DNA from: an uncultured Alcaligenaceae bacterium
Lineage (GTDB): Bacteria > Pseudomonadota > Gammaproteobacteria > Burkholderiales > Burkholderiaceae_B
DNA length: 29,275 bases
Direction of reading: 5' to 3'
Assembly: GCA_937995985.1 (NCBI GenBank)
Contig: CALKIR010000059.1
Span: 1 to 29,275 of the forward strand
The notes under the pieces are model-generated. The model saw only the letters and a list, made by a program, of their open reading frames with translations, was not told the origin of the DNA and ran no database searches. The position numbers and the translations under genes were made by a program. This document shows, one piece after another, positions 1-8,659 of the stretch (within the stretch, counting starts at the first letter, position 1; every line of letters starts with the position of its first letter).

Positions 1-4
1 CCAC

Positions 5-1837
5 CTATTCCACCGTAACGCTTTTGGCCAGATTACGCGGTTTATCCACATCAGTCTGCCGGGCTAAGGCAGTATGATAAGCCAGCAACTGCAATGGAAT
101 GGCATACAAAATAGGCGATAATTGCGCATAATGTTTGGGCATCTGTATGACATGCACCTGCTCTGTGGGACTAATTTGGGTGTCGGCATCAGCAAAAACA
201 TATAACTCCCCCCCACGCGTGCGCACCTCTTCTATATTTGCCTTGAGCTTTTCTAGCAGCTCATCATTGGGTGCAATAGTCACTACAGGCATGGCCTCTG
301 TTACCAATGCTAACGGGCCATGTTTTAACTCGCCAGCAGGATAACCCTCAGCATGAATATAGCTGATTTCTTTAAGCTTTAAGGCCCCCTCTAAAGCAAT
401 GGGATAATGCATACCCCGCCCTAAAAAAAGCGCATGCTCCTTAGAAGCAAAGCGCTGCGCCCACGCCATAATTTGTGGCTCCAAAGCAAGCACCGCCTTT
501 AATGCAGCCGGTAAATGCCGCAGACGCTGCACATGCTCGGCTATCGCTGTTTTATCTAACCGACCTCTTAGCTGAGCCAAGACCAAAGCCAACAAAAACA
601 AAGCCGTTAACTGAGTAGTAAAGGCCTTAGTGGAGGCCACTCCTATCTCCACTCCTGCACGTGTGATAAAAGCAAGCTGACAATCCCGTACCATAGCACT
701 GCTGGCCACATTACAAATTGCTAAGGTACGATGCATACCCAGAGACTGCGCGTGTTGAAGCGCTGCTAACGTATCCGCGGTTTCCCCGGACTGAGACACC
801 ACCACTACTAAAGTACGTGGATCAGGCACACTATGCCGATATCGGTACTCACTTGCTATTTCCACTGCAGTAGGTAAGGCAGCCAACTCTTCAATCCAAT
901 ATTTTGCTGTTAAGCCCGCGTAAAAACTGGTCCCACATGCTAATACCAACACCCTATCTACATCAGCAAACACAGACTCTGCCTCTGGACCAAACAGGGA
1001 TGCACTGATCGCTTCAATATCTTGCACAGTATCCGCAACCGCGCGCGGTTGTTCAAAGATTTCTTTTTGCATATAGTGACGATACGGACCGAGCTCTGCC
1101 TCCCCTACCGCTTGAGGCATGGGCTGCACATCACGATGTCGCACGGCACCATGCACATCACTAATGAAATAGCCATTCTTACGCAATACTGCAATATCCC
1201 CATCCTGCATATACAAAAGCTGCTCTGCTTGTCCCGCTATGGCCAAAGCATCCGAAGCTAAAAAATAGCCCTGCTCCCCTATAGCCAAAACCAACGGGGA
1301 CCCTTTACGCGCACCCACCAAACAATCTGGCTCCTGATCGCATACAACCCCCAAAGCATACGCGCCTTGTACACGCTGACAGGCTGCCTGCACCGCCGCA
1401 ATGATATCTCCCGCATATAAAGAATGAATTAGATGGGCGACTACTTCAGTATCAGTTTGGCTCTCAAACACATAACCTTGATTCACCAAATCTGCCCGCA
1501 ATGCTTCATAATTCTCAATAATGCCATTGTGAACCAAGGCAATTTGGTAACCTGCTCCGCGTGATACATGAGGATGAGCATTCATTGGAGTGGGACTCCC
1601 ATGCGTAGCCCAGCGAGTATGTGCTATCCCTATGGACCCAATTAACTGCTGCTGCGCCACCTCTTGAGCCAGTTGTGCCACCCGCTGCGTGCTGCGCACT
1701 CGTCTTAGTTGCCCTTCATTTATAGTTGCTAAGCCACACGAGTCATACCCACGATACTCAAGACGGCTCAACCCTTCGATTAATATGGGCACACAATTTC
1801 CCTCGGTAGATAAAATAGCCCCCACGATTCCGCACAT
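5..1837 (-). CDS. glmS: Glutamine--fructose-6-phosphate aminotransferase (isomerizing)
   Basis: Cytoplasmic enzyme that makes glucosamine-6-phosphate from fructose-6-phosphate and glutamine, the first committed step to UDP-GlcNAc for peptidoglycan and LPS. The 610-residue product is the usual family length. It opens with MCGIVGA, so Cys2 is the N-terminal nucleophile of the class II glutaminase domain (about 1-230), with EYRGYDS and HTRWATHG further on. Two SIS sugar-isomerase domains follow (about 290-600; CGTSFYAG, SQSGETADT), and the C-terminus DKPRNLAKSVTVE is the classical GlmS ending. The ATG is preceded by AAAGGAG at good spacing; this Shine-Dalgarno overlaps the TAA of the glycosyltransferase gene 11 nt upstream, so the two are almost certainly co-transcribed. 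Last gene of the phaM-glmU-MFS-GT-glmS run. The stop codon lies at the window edge, so any terminator is outside. Confidence 0.98.
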   Translation of the reverse strand: MCGIVGAILSTEGNCVPILIEGLSRLEYRGYDSCGLATINEGQLRRVRSTQRVAQLAQEVAQQQLIGSIGIAHTRWATHGSPTPMNAHPHVSRGAGYQIALVHNGIIENYEALRADLVNQGYVFESQTDTEVVAHLIHSLYAGDIIAAVQAACQRVQGAYALGVVCDQEPDCLVGARKGSPLVLAIGEQGYFLASDALAIAGQAEQLLYMQDGDIAVLRKNGYFISDVHGAVRHRDVQPMPQAVGEAELGPYRHYMQKEIFEQPRAVADTVQDIEAISASLFGPEAESVFADVDRVLVLACGTSFYAGLTAKYWIEELAALPTAVEIASEYRYRHSVPDPRTLVVVVSQSGETADTLAALQHAQSLGMHRTLAICNVASSAMVRDCQLAFITRAGVEIGVASTKAFTTQLTALFLLALVLAQLRGRLDKTAIAEHVQRLRHLPAALKAVLALEPQIMAWAQRFASKEHALFLGRGMHYPIALEGALKLKEISYIHAEGYPAGELKHGPLALVTEAMPVVTIAPNDELLEKLKANIEEVRTRGGELYVFADADTQISPTEQVHVIQMPKHYAQLSPILYAIPLQLLAYHTALARQTDVDKPRNLAKSVTVE

Positions 1838-1848
1838 ACCCTACTCCT

Positions 1849-2919
1849 TTATCCTACATGCTGTCCATACACCTGCTCATAACGATCCAACATCTGCGCC
1901 ACACCATGCGTCTCACGCACCCAACGATAGGCTATTTGCGCCTTTTCTTGAGCCACATCAGGGCGCGACAAAACCTCTTGACACGCCTTGGCTATAGCCT
2001 GAGCATCGCCTATGGGACACAACCATCCACGCTCTGTTCCCACTACCTCTGTAACCCCTCCCGCTGCAGTAGCCACGACAGGAACCCCATACATAAAAGC
2101 CTCCAATACACTCCCCCCTAGCGCCTCCATCCGTGAACTCAAAACAAATACATCCAACACTCGATACACATCTTCTATATGAGGATTAAAGCCCATAAAG
2201 CGGTATACCCCCTCTAGGCCGAGCTCCTTTACTAACTGCCGTGCTTCATCTGCTTGATCCCCTGATGCACCAAAATGCAAAAAAACCAACTCCCCGTACC
2301 GCTCTCTCAACAAGCAAATAGCACGAATCAACGTTAACGGATCCTTTTCTTGACTCAAAGCCGCACATGTTCCCAACACCGGCACCTCTTTGGGCAACTG
2401 AGCCTGTAACGCCTGCAGACGCTGCGGATCGGCTTCAACATATTCCAATGCCGAAGGAATAATAATCGGCTCAAAGCCTAAATAATGAGGCACCTTAGCA
2501 GCGGCCTGGCTTACTGCTGCAAATACCTGCACCTGCCTCCACTTGCGCTGTGTTTTCCAACGCTGTAACCACCGAGCTCCATGACCTCGATATAAAGGAA
2601 AAGAAGTACGTCGTGTAAAGGCCACCACACCGTGAATCACAGGACGCATCAATGTTAATAGGGTCAGGGTATTGACAGTCTGCGCATGCCATATATCAAA
2701 ATATTTTCTATACCTAAACAAACAATACAATAAATGCAACCGATTACGAGCGGCAATAATACGCACCTTGCCCGAGTCTAATCGCTGACTTAAAGGCTCC
2801 CCTGCCCGGACTATCACAGACACTTGATGCCCCCGTTCTGCCATTCCATGGGCCATCAATAAGGTTTGGCGCTCCCCACCGCGCCATCCCTTTTCAAAAT
2901 TGAGATAGGCAATACGCAT
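1849..2919 (-). CDS. GT4-type glycosyltransferase, GT-B fold
   Basis: Probable retaining glycosyltransferase that moves a sugar from a nucleotide donor to an unknown acceptor, likely a cell-surface glycan. From the ATG at 2919 it is 356 residues. The N-terminus (MRIAYLNFEKGWRGGERQ) has the glycine-rich acceptor-side loop of GT4 enzymes; the C-terminal half carries SRMEALGGSVLEAF, the E-x7-E signature that contacts the donor, followed by GVPVVATAAGG. An in-frame TTG at 2937 would add six residues but overlaps the preceding MFS gene, so ATG 2919, 10 nt after that gene's TAG, is preferred. It sits between a DHA2-type exporter and glmS, in the same unit as glmU; that context suggests, but does not prove, a UDP-GlcNAc-derived donor. 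No membrane segment is evident. Confidence 0.88.
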   Translation of the reverse strand: MRIAYLNFEKGWRGGERQTLLMAHGMAERGHQVSVIVRAGEPLSQRLDSGKVRIIAARNRLHLLYCLFRYRKYFDIWHAQTVNTLTLLTLMRPVIHGVVAFTRRTSFPLYRGHGARWLQRWKTQRKWRQVQVFAAVSQAAAKVPHYLGFEPIIIPSALEYVEADPQRLQALQAQLPKEVPVLGTCAALSQEKDPLTLIRAICLLRERYGELVFLHFGASGDQADEARQLVKELGLEGVYRFMGFNPHIEDVYRVLDVFVLSSRMEALGGSVLEAFMYGVPVVATAAGGVTEVVGTERGWLCPIGDAQAIAKACQEVLSRPDVAQEKAQIAYRWVRETHGVAQMLDRYEQVYGQHVG

Positions 2920-2929
2920 AAAAAATCCG

Positions 2930-4474
2930 CTATACAAGAATAGGATCAGAAGCTGGATTCAAATGGCGCAAAATATTTACGACCACCGAACCCAAAGCAC
3001 AAATAACAGCAATACCGATGCCCAGCACCGGCCCCCACTCGCCGCCTACCGCAAAGACAATGGCCACCAAAGCGGTTCCAAAACTTTGCCCATACACACG
3101 CGTGGTTGCTTGCATCCCCCCAGCCGCTGCTGCCCGATGACGAGGAACCCCAGCCAATAACGCTCGATTATTAGGCGTTTGGAATAACCCGAAACCAGCA
3201 CCCGCCAAAATCATGGAAGCCAACACCCAACCAAAATGGCTCTGTGCATCTAAGAACATCAGCCAAGCCATCCCCACGGCCATGGCCAAGGCTCCCACAG
3301 CACACATCTTAGCAATAGAAATACGCCCAGATAAATAACCAGCTACAGGAGCCATCACCCCGACTCCTAAAGACCAAGCTCCTAAATACAAACCAAGCTG
3401 ACTGTAACTTAACCCCATTACCTGTTGAAAATAAAAAGGCATGGCTACCAATCCAGCCATCTGCGACGCAAAAGAAAAAGCAGAAGCTACCACTGCATAC
3501 GCCACAGGAGTAATGCGCAATAAATCCACAGGCACCAACGGAGCGACTTGGCGCTTAGAACGACGTAACAAAACCCGCGCACTTAATATAGCCACAATAA
3601 AACACAATACGGATACCCCAGGCCGTGACACAATCAAATCAAGTCCCAAAATTGACAGCCCAAAGACCGGAGCAACCAATAGACCCGCCCACCAATCAAA
3701 GGGACGAGTACTGCGCTGCCCAGCGGGTAAAAAACGAGCCCCTAAGACTAACAGCGCGGACACAGGTACCGTCACCCAAAAAATCCAACGCCAATTTCCC
3801 ACCCCTAAAATAAATGCACCAATGGAAGGGGCGAGCACTGCAGTCATAGAAACAGCCATGGCATTTAGACTCAGCCCCATCCCTAACAGCCTAAGAGGAT
3901 AAATATTGCGCACCAACCCACCAAACAGGCACATTAACATCGATGAACCTAGACCTTGAGCCATACGTGCGCCCAGCAGCATAGGAAAATCGACCGCCAT
4001 AGAAGCTGCTAACGAGGCCACCATGAACAAAAAAGCCCCCATTGCAAACATTCGCCCCAACCCAACCCGCTCTGCCATTGCGGATAAGGGCAGCAATGTA
4101 ATCACAATAGTTAGGCTATACGCAATAGTGATCCAAACCACCAATGCCGCATCAATATTGAGCTCTTGAGCAATAGTGGGCAATGCCACATTAGCCATAC
4201 TGGCATCTAAAACAGAAGCAATAATAGCTAATAATAAAACGGCGGCAGCAGGGATTAAGCGTGCCCGAGGCAATCCATCAGGCTCATCCTTAGGAGCTGC
4301 GTGAGCAGGCTGTTGAGTAGCCCGTGCAGGCTGTGGCGCACTGCCCTGATTTGGCGCCCAATCAGGCGCCTTTGAGAGTACAGGGTCAATCGCCTCAGCC
4401 CAAGGTGCAGAAGCAGAAGAAGAAGTATTGTCTGTATTTGAAAATTGACTATGCTTGACTTTATGTTTACTCAC
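2930..4474 (-). CDS. MFS transporter, DHA2 (EmrB/QacA) family
   Basis: Inner-membrane proton-driven exporter of the 14-helix drug:H+ antiporter 2 family; substrate unknown. The 514-residue product has about 75 polar, Ala/Pro/Gln-rich N-terminal residues, longer than usual for the family, then hydrophobic helices to the C-terminus. The first helix carries SVLDASMANVALPTIAQ, the DHA2 form of the LDxTIVNVALP motif. Later come AERVGLGRMF (motif A region) and a central pair of extra helices around 255-300. It starts with GTG, 18 nt after glmU, and ends 10 nt before the glycosyltransferase start, so it is co-transcribed with both. Its place between glmU and glmS hints at export of a glycan or amino-sugar compound, but drug efflux is equally possible; the sequence does not decide. 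Confidence 0.9.
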   Translation of the reverse strand: MSKHKVKHSQFSNTDNTSSSASAPWAEAIDPVLSKAPDWAPNQGSAPQPARATQQPAHAAPKDEPDGLPRARLIPAAAVLLLAIIASVLDASMANVALPTIAQELNIDAALVVWITIAYSLTIVITLLPLSAMAERVGLGRMFAMGAFLFMVASLAASMAVDFPMLLGARMAQGLGSSMLMCLFGGLVRNIYPLRLLGMGLSLNAMAVSMTAVLAPSIGAFILGVGNWRWIFWVTVPVSALLVLGARFLPAGQRSTRPFDWWAGLLVAPVFGLSILGLDLIVSRPGVSVLCFIVAILSARVLLRRSKRQVAPLVPVDLLRITPVAYAVVASAFSFASQMAGLVAMPFYFQQVMGLSYSQLGLYLGAWSLGVGVMAPVAGYLSGRISIAKMCAVGALAMAVGMAWLMFLDAQSHFGWVLASMILAGAGFGLFQTPNNRALLAGVPRHRAAAAGGMQATTRVYGQSFGTALVAIVFAVGGEWGPVLGIGIAVICALGSVVVNILRHLNPASDPILV

Positions 4475-4492
4475 TAGATATTTCGTTATCCA

Positions 4493-5863
4493 TTACTTTT
4501 TTGTAGGACGCTTCCATTGGGTGATTGTTTTTTGTTCCGCCCGCGACAAGGTGAGCGCGTCTGCAGGTGCATCACGAGTCAACGTCGTCCCTGCGCCAAT
4601 GGTTGCTCCGGCTCCAACTGTAACCGGAGCAATCAACTGTGAATCAGAACCGATAAAGGCATCATCCTCAATCACAGTCAGATGCTTATAAGCTCCATCG
4701 TAGTTACAGGTGATAGTGCCCGCACCTATATTGACACGCTGACCAATCTGAGCATCTCCTAAATAACTCAAATGACTGGCTTGGGCACGATGACCTAAAC
4801 GACTATTTTTAATTTCGACAAAATTACCAATTCGCACTTCGGGGCCGAGCTGAGTCCCTGGCCGCAGACGCGCAAAAGGCCCGACCTGACCCTGCTGCTG
4901 TAACTGAGCCCCATCAATATGCGTAAACGGATGAACCACCACCCCCGCCTCTATAGTAGCGTTGCGAATATAAGTATGAGGGCCAATATGCACCCCATCA
5001 CCCAAATGGACCACTCCCTCAAACACACAACCCACATCAATAAATACATCTTGGCCGCAGTGCAATACACCACGCAAATCAAAACGATCGGGATCAGCCA
5101 TGCTAACGCCACGCTCCAAGAGTGCCTGTGCTTGAGCACGCTGCCATGCTCGCTCACACTGCGCCTGCTGCACGCGGCTGTTCACGCCCAGCGTTTCCCA
5201 TGCATGCAGCGGATGGGAGGCATAAATGGGCACCCCGTCCGCCCGCGCAAACCCAACAATATCAGTTAAATAATATTCCTTTTGCGCATTATCATTACTC
5301 AAACGCCCCAACCACCCTGTTAGCGCAGCGGTAGGCGCAACCAAAATGCCTGTATTCACCTCATTAATCTGTAGTTGCTCAGCAGTAGCATCTTTGTGCT
5401 CAACAATAGCTGTGATATAGCCCTGAGCATCGCGCACAATGCGTCCATAACCACTTGGGTCATCAAGCAACTCAGTTAAAATAGCCATCCCATCCTGACT
5501 CGCCTCGAGCAACAGACGCATCGTTTCTGGCTGCACCAAAGGCACATCACCATATAGCACCAATGTTTTAGCCTGTGCCGAGCCATCATCCAGCAACTTT
5601 GGCACAGCCTGCTGTACCGCGTGCCCTGTCCCCTCTTGAGGAGTTTGGAGCACAAAGTGCAAATCACTCTGATCGGCAAAATGAGCCTGTACCCGCTCAG
5701 CATCATGCCCAACTACCACAATAATACGCGCAGGCGCCAACTGCCGCGCAGCTGAAATAACATGCGCTAGCATGGGCTGCCCCCCAATAGTATGTAACAC
5801 CTTGGGCAGGGCGGAATTCATCCGAGTCCCTTTGCCAGCTGCTAAAACAACTACATTAAGCAT
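4493..5863 (-). CDS. glmU: Bifunctional GlcNAc-1-P uridyltransferase / GlcN-1-P acetyltransferase
   Basis: Makes UDP-GlcNAc from glucosamine-1-phosphate: the C-terminal domain acetylates with acetyl-CoA, the N-terminal domain transfers UMP from UTP. From ATG 5863 the protein is 456 residues, the standard length. The N-terminus reads LAAGKGTRMNSALPKVLH, the pyrophosphorylase signature. The C-terminal half is a left-handed beta-helix of hexapeptide repeats with GNFVEIKNS, LSYLGDA and GAGTITCNYDG, the acetyltransferase site. The open frame extends 40 codons upstream to 5983, but that extension is Lys/Arg-rich only because it reads the lysine-rich tail of phaM in another frame, so it is excluded. 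The start is 7 nt after the phaM stop. Sharing a transcript with glmS puts the two ends of UDP-GlcNAc synthesis in one unit. Confidence 0.98.
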   Translation of the reverse strand: MLNVVVLAAGKGTRMNSALPKVLHTIGGQPMLAHVISAARQLAPARIIVVVGHDAERVQAHFADQSDLHFVLQTPQEGTGHAVQQAVPKLLDDGSAQAKTLVLYGDVPLVQPETMRLLLEASQDGMAILTELLDDPSGYGRIVRDAQGYITAIVEHKDATAEQLQINEVNTGILVAPTAALTGWLGRLSNDNAQKEYYLTDIVGFARADGVPIYASHPLHAWETLGVNSRVQQAQCERAWQRAQAQALLERGVSMADPDRFDLRGVLHCGQDVFIDVGCVFEGVVHLGDGVHIGPHTYIRNATIEAGVVVHPFTHIDGAQLQQQGQVGPFARLRPGTQLGPEVRIGNFVEIKNSRLGHRAQASHLSYLGDAQIGQRVNIGAGTITCNYDGAYKHLTVIEDDAFIGSDSQLIAPVTVGAGATIGAGTTLTRDAPADALTLSRAEQKTITQWKRPTKK

Positions 5864-5870
5864 AAAAAAA

Positions 5871-6575
5871 TTACCCCGTTTTTTTCTTATCAGCCTGAGT
5901 GGCAGCTGTTTTTGCAGTCTTTTTAGTAGCCTTTTTAGCTGCCTTTTTACCCGCTGTAGAAGTGCTAGGCTTGGCCTCTTCATCTACTGATGCGGTCTTT
6001 TTATCAAAGGTACTATCTGCAGATGCACGCGGGCTGTGTTCTGATTGATAGTGCTCGGCGGCATTTTGAGCAGCCTGCATAGACGATTGCGTTGTCTGCA
6101 CTAAAGTTTGGAACTGTTGCTGCATCAACGTCCACCACGCCTGCCCTGCTTGTAATAACGCCTGCTCATCAACCCCAGACACAGTGCCTGCCGCCTCATC
6201 AGACTCCTTTGTCTGCGCACTGCTTGCAGCCTGCGCGGTACTTGAAGTCGCCGGCCCAGTCTCCTCAGCTCCTGAAGGACGCGGCCATTGTGTTTGTGCA
6301 AACGCCTGAAAAGCACTCAAAGTAGAGCGCTGAATTTCTAACGCCTGTATGGTATTGCGCAGCATGGATAGATTAAGCGCCAACCAATTTTCTACAGCCT
6401 GTAACTCTGTAATGCGCTTATTGAGCTCCTCGGTCGATTGCGCATGCAAAGGATTCATCGAAGTCATTGGATGATTAGGCATACTTGCCCACGCCTTGCG
6501 TAAGGACTCCATGCTACTGAGCAGAGGATTATTATCCGATCCAATAGTAAATTGCTGAAATGGATTATGTGGCAT
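5871..6575 (-). CDS. phaM: PhaM-type polyhydroxyalkanoate granule regulatory protein
   Basis: In Ralstonia, PhaM activates PHB synthase and tethers PHB granules to the nucleoid. This 234-residue protein matches that plan. A short N-terminal region is followed by the family's conserved helical core at about 50-95 (TEELNKRITELQAVENWLAL, then LSMLRNTIQALEIQ). A low-complexity Ala/Ser/Gln/Glu linker follows, then a lysine/alanine-rich tail (GKKAAKKATKKTAKT) of the histone H1-like kind that binds DNA. The start has a strong Shine-Dalgarno, GGGAGGTGA, immediately before ATG. It is the first gene of the glmU-MFS-GT-glmS run and lies after the Nudix terminator, so the operon promoter should sit in or just before that gap. 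No phaC or phaB is in the window. Family assignment is by recognised motif, not alignment. Confidence 0.85.
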   Translation of the reverse strand: MPHNPFQQFTIGSDNNPLLSSMESLRKAWASMPNHPMTSMNPLHAQSTEELNKRITELQAVENWLALNLSMLRNTIQALEIQRSTLSAFQAFAQTQWPRPSGAEETGPATSSTAQAASSAQTKESDEAAGTVSGVDEQALLQAGQAWWTLMQQQFQTLVQTTQSSMQAAQNAAEHYQSEHSPRASADSTFDKKTASVDEEAKPSTSTAGKKAAKKATKKTAKTAATQADKKKTG

Positions 6576-6585
6576 GTCACCTCCC

Positions 6586-6625
6586 GATTAAATAAATAAA
6601 GGCGCCCGAAACCAAGAGCTCGGGC
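6586..6625 (-). terminator. Intrinsic terminator after the Nudix gene
   Basis: On the minus strand, GCCCGA and TCGGGC pair around a 10-nt loop (arms 6620-6625 and 6604-6609), followed by a T-rich tract reading TTTATTTATTT. It lies between the Nudix stop and the phaM Shine-Dalgarno and probably separates the two transcription units. Confidence 0.6.
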
Positions 6626-6645
6626 CTGTGAGGGGGTGCAACATG

Positions 6646-7482
6646 CTAAGCGGCCTGGGTACTAGTAGAAAAACGCGTGCGAATACTGTCAATAATGATC
6701 AGCTGCGACTCCAGAGTAAATTGACCCGCTTGTGCCATCTGCCACCACTCGGGCACAGAGACCAAACGAATCTCACTGACCTCACCATCCTGATTGACAG
6801 GCTGCACAGTATCAGCCAATTGACAATGGCTCACAATCACATTTTCAACCAAATACCCCTCAGGTAAGCGCCGATGCATGCGTAATAAGGTACGTATCGG
6901 CCCCCTCTCTTGGATCTGCTCAGGGCTAAGACCAGCTTCCTCTTGGGTTTCTCTCAATAGGGTAGTTTCTAAATCCTCTCCGGCAGCTGCCAACCCCCCC
7001 ACCAAAGTATCCCATAAATTAGGATCACTATTTTTATGAGCAGCGCGCTTAGCCACCCACAAATGGTCATCAGGCCCCCAGGCATTTAAATGTACGGCTT
7101 GGGTAAGAAAGCCCAAAGGGCGCATCACACCACGCTCAATAGCTCCGACCACCTGCCCCTCACCAATAACCTCGAGCAACTCATTACGCCAGCTCTTGAC
7201 CAGCCCTTGTTCATTGAGCACTTGAGCAATATGAGCCAGTAAATGGTCTACCCGCGTCGACGGCTCATCCGCCCAGGCCACATGCACTGCCTCATCAGTA
7301 ATCTTGACTCCAGATAACTCGGCCAAGCACTCTAATGCAGCAGCACTCACCCAACCACATAATCGACCACAGACAGTGATGGGACGGCTTCCATGAGGCG
7401 GGAACTCTTGGGTACGCGCAACGAGCTCATCATAATGACGCTCAAACCGCGGTAACAACTCTTTGATTTGTGCTTTTTTCAT
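6646..7482 (-). CDS. Nudix hydrolase with N-terminal DUF4743-like domain
   Basis: Predicted Mg2+-dependent pyrophosphohydrolase of a nucleoside diphosphate-linked compound; the substrate cannot be read from sequence. The 278-residue product has an N-terminal domain (about 1-120) of the DUF4743 type found in Tnr3-like Nudix proteins, then the Nudix fold. The Nudix box is complete at residues 163-185: G163, E169, R177-E178, E181-E182, G184-L185, fitting Gx5Ex7REUxEExGU. Relatives of this two-domain type have been linked to oxidised thiamine diphosphate clean-up in yeast and plants; that is family knowledge, not shown here. It lies between the rpoH and phaM terminators and therefore looks monocistronic. 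The Shine-Dalgarno before the ATG is weak. Confidence 0.9.
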   Translation of the reverse strand: MKKAQIKELLPRFERHYDELVARTQEFPPHGSRPITVCGRLCGWVSAAALECLAELSGVKITDEAVHVAWADEPSTRVDHLLAHIAQVLNEQGLVKSWRNELLEVIGEGQVVGAIERGVMRPLGFLTQAVHLNAWGPDDHLWVAKRAAHKNSDPNLWDTLVGGLAAAGEDLETTLLRETQEEAGLSPEQIQERGPIRTLLRMHRRLPEGYLVENVIVSHCQLADTVQPVNQDGEVSEIRLVSVPEWWQMAQAGQFTLESQLIIIDSIRTRFSTSTQAA

Positions 7483-7535
7483 AACATTATTGTAATCCAG
7501 AACGCCGTCAACAAACTTTATCGAGTGCCAACAAA

Positions 7536-7552
7536 TTTACACTCATTGTAAA
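7536..7552. promoter_or_regulatory. Perfect 6-5-6 inverted repeat upstream of the Nudix gene
   Basis: TTTACA-ctcat-TGTAAA, about 55 bp before the Nudix start. The arms are perfect, the centre is 5 nt, and the site is in a 130-bp gap with no other role after the rpoH terminator. It could be a transcription-factor operator; I cannot name the factor, and 6-bp arms occur by chance fairly often in AT-rich DNA. Confidence 0.25.
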
Positions 7553-7613
7553 GTCTGAGACCAAAGGCCTCTATACGATGCTCTGAAACCCAAACCAACC
7601 AATCAGAATGAAA

Positions 7614-7651
7614 CAATAAAAAGCCCCCAAATACATATAACTATGGGGGCT
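7614..7651 (-). terminator. Intrinsic terminator after rpoH
   Basis: On the minus strand AGCCCCCA and TGGGGGCT form an 8-bp GC-rich stem (arms 7644-7651 and 7622-7629) with an AT-rich 14-nt loop, followed by TTTTTATTG. It starts 23 nt after the rpoH stop codon. Confidence 0.9.
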
Positions 7652-7674
7652 GAAAAAACTTAAATCCTAATTAA

Positions 7675-8583
7675 TTAAACAGTGGCCTCTTGAAGATAGT
7701 GGCGCATTTTCTTAAGGGCCGCCGCCTCAATTTGACGAATACGCTCTGCAGATACACCGAACTCTTCACCCAGCTCTTGAAGCGTTTTTGCGCGCCCCTC
7801 CTGCAACCAGCGTGCCCGAATAATACTCTGAGAACGCTCATCAAGCTGACTGATGGCCTGCTCCAGACCGGGACCTTGTAATTGCAATTGCTCGGCCTGC
7901 TCAAGCATATTAGAAGGCTCAAGCGCCCCTTCATCAGACAAATAAGTCACTGGGGCAAAAAAGCCCTCCTCATCATCCTCCTGATTTGGCGCATCAAAAC
8001 CTATCTCGCCCCCTGACATGCGAATCTCCATCTCGCTCACATCCTCAGGGCGCACATCTAGCTCACGCGCTATTCTCTCAATTTCTTCGGGCTCAAGCGT
8101 CTCCATATGCTCGGGCCGTAAGCGCCGCAAATTAAAAAACAACTTACGTTGCGCCTTGGTAGTGGCAATGCGCACCAAGCGCCAATTACGAATAATATAC
8201 TCGTGGATCTCTGCCTTGATCCAATGAATAGCAAAAGAAACCAAACGCACACCACGTGCAGGATCAAAACGGCGAACAGCCTTCATCAGGCCGACATTGC
8301 CCTCTTGGATCAAATCAGCATGAGGCAAACCATACCCCAGGTACTGTCGAGCCGTAGACACTACCAAACGTAAATGCGACATAATCAATCGACGAGCCGC
8401 ATCCAAATCACCGTGTTTTTGCAAACGTTCGCCTAGGTCGCGCTCCTCTTCGGCACTCAAAATGGGCTGCTGATTAACAGCCGCAATATAGGCCTCCAAC
8501 GTGCCTAGGGCACCCGGATTGGATACTGCAACAGCTAAAGACTGTGCAGGGGCGGCTACCAAACTTTGCGAACTCTGGTTCAT
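7675..8583 (-). CDS. rpoH: Heat-shock RNA polymerase sigma factor sigma-32
   Basis: Directs RNA polymerase to heat-shock promoters. From ATG 8583 the protein is 302 residues. Region 2 is clear (ADLIQEGNVGLMKAVRRF, then FAIHWIKAEIHEYIIRNWRL). It is followed by QRKLFFNLR, the RpoH box that separates sigma-32 from RpoD and RpoS. Region 4.2 at the C-terminus is a helix-turn-helix (TLQELGEEFGVSAERIRQIE). An in-frame TTG at 8613 would add ten residues, but ATG 8583 has AAAGGA at ideal spacing and starts like a normal N-terminus. Upstream lies a CIRCE-like HrcA operator, so HrcA probably represses the gene. A strong terminator follows, so it is expressed alone or as read-through from the TRAP permease gene 137 nt upstream, where I see no terminator. 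Confidence 0.97.
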   Translation of the reverse strand: MNQSSQSLVAAPAQSLAVAVSNPGALGTLEAYIAAVNQQPILSAEEERDLGERLQKHGDLDAARRLIMSHLRLVVSTARQYLGYGLPHADLIQEGNVGLMKAVRRFDPARGVRLVSFAIHWIKAEIHEYIIRNWRLVRIATTKAQRKLFFNLRRLRPEHMETLEPEEIERIARELDVRPEDVSEMEIRMSGGEIGFDAPNQEDDEEGFFAPVTYLSDEGALEPSNMLEQAEQLQLQGPGLEQAISQLDERSQSIIRARWLQEGRAKTLQELGEEFGVSAERIRQIEAAALKKMRHYLQEATV

Positions 8584-8650
8584 AGACGTTCCTTTGTTAG
8601 ACAAACAGCTCAATAAAACTCCTTGAGTCTATTTATAATTCTACCTCATT

Positions 8651-8659
8651 TATTTTAGC
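8651..8659 (-). promoter_or_regulatory. Candidate extended -10 promoter of rpoH
   Basis: Minus-strand TGCTAAAAT matches the extended -10 pattern TGnTATAAT with one mismatch and overlaps the distal arm of the CIRCE element, as expected if HrcA blocks polymerase. It would give a leader of about 60 nt. No good -35 is present, which extended -10 promoters tolerate. A second AT-rich hexamer, TATAAA at 8632-8637, is an alternative. No sigma-32 type promoter was found. Confidence 0.35.

Noticed and set aside
1838..1848. glmS ribozyme or GlmY/Z-type leader control
   Set aside because: Only 11 nt separate glmS from the preceding gene, too short for the ribozyme; post-transcriptional control cannot be seen here.
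4951..5157. Hydrophobic short ORF inside glmU
   Set aside because: It is an off-frame reading of the beta-helix coding region with no ribosome site.
5864..5983. In-frame 40-codon extension of glmU rich in Lys, Arg and Leu
   Set aside because: It overlaps the end of phaM and is the lysine-rich phaM tail read in another frame; ATG 5863 gives the standard 456-residue GlmU.
7618..7660. Terminator acting on the plus strand
   Set aside because: The T-run lies only on the minus-strand side of the stem, so it serves rpoH.
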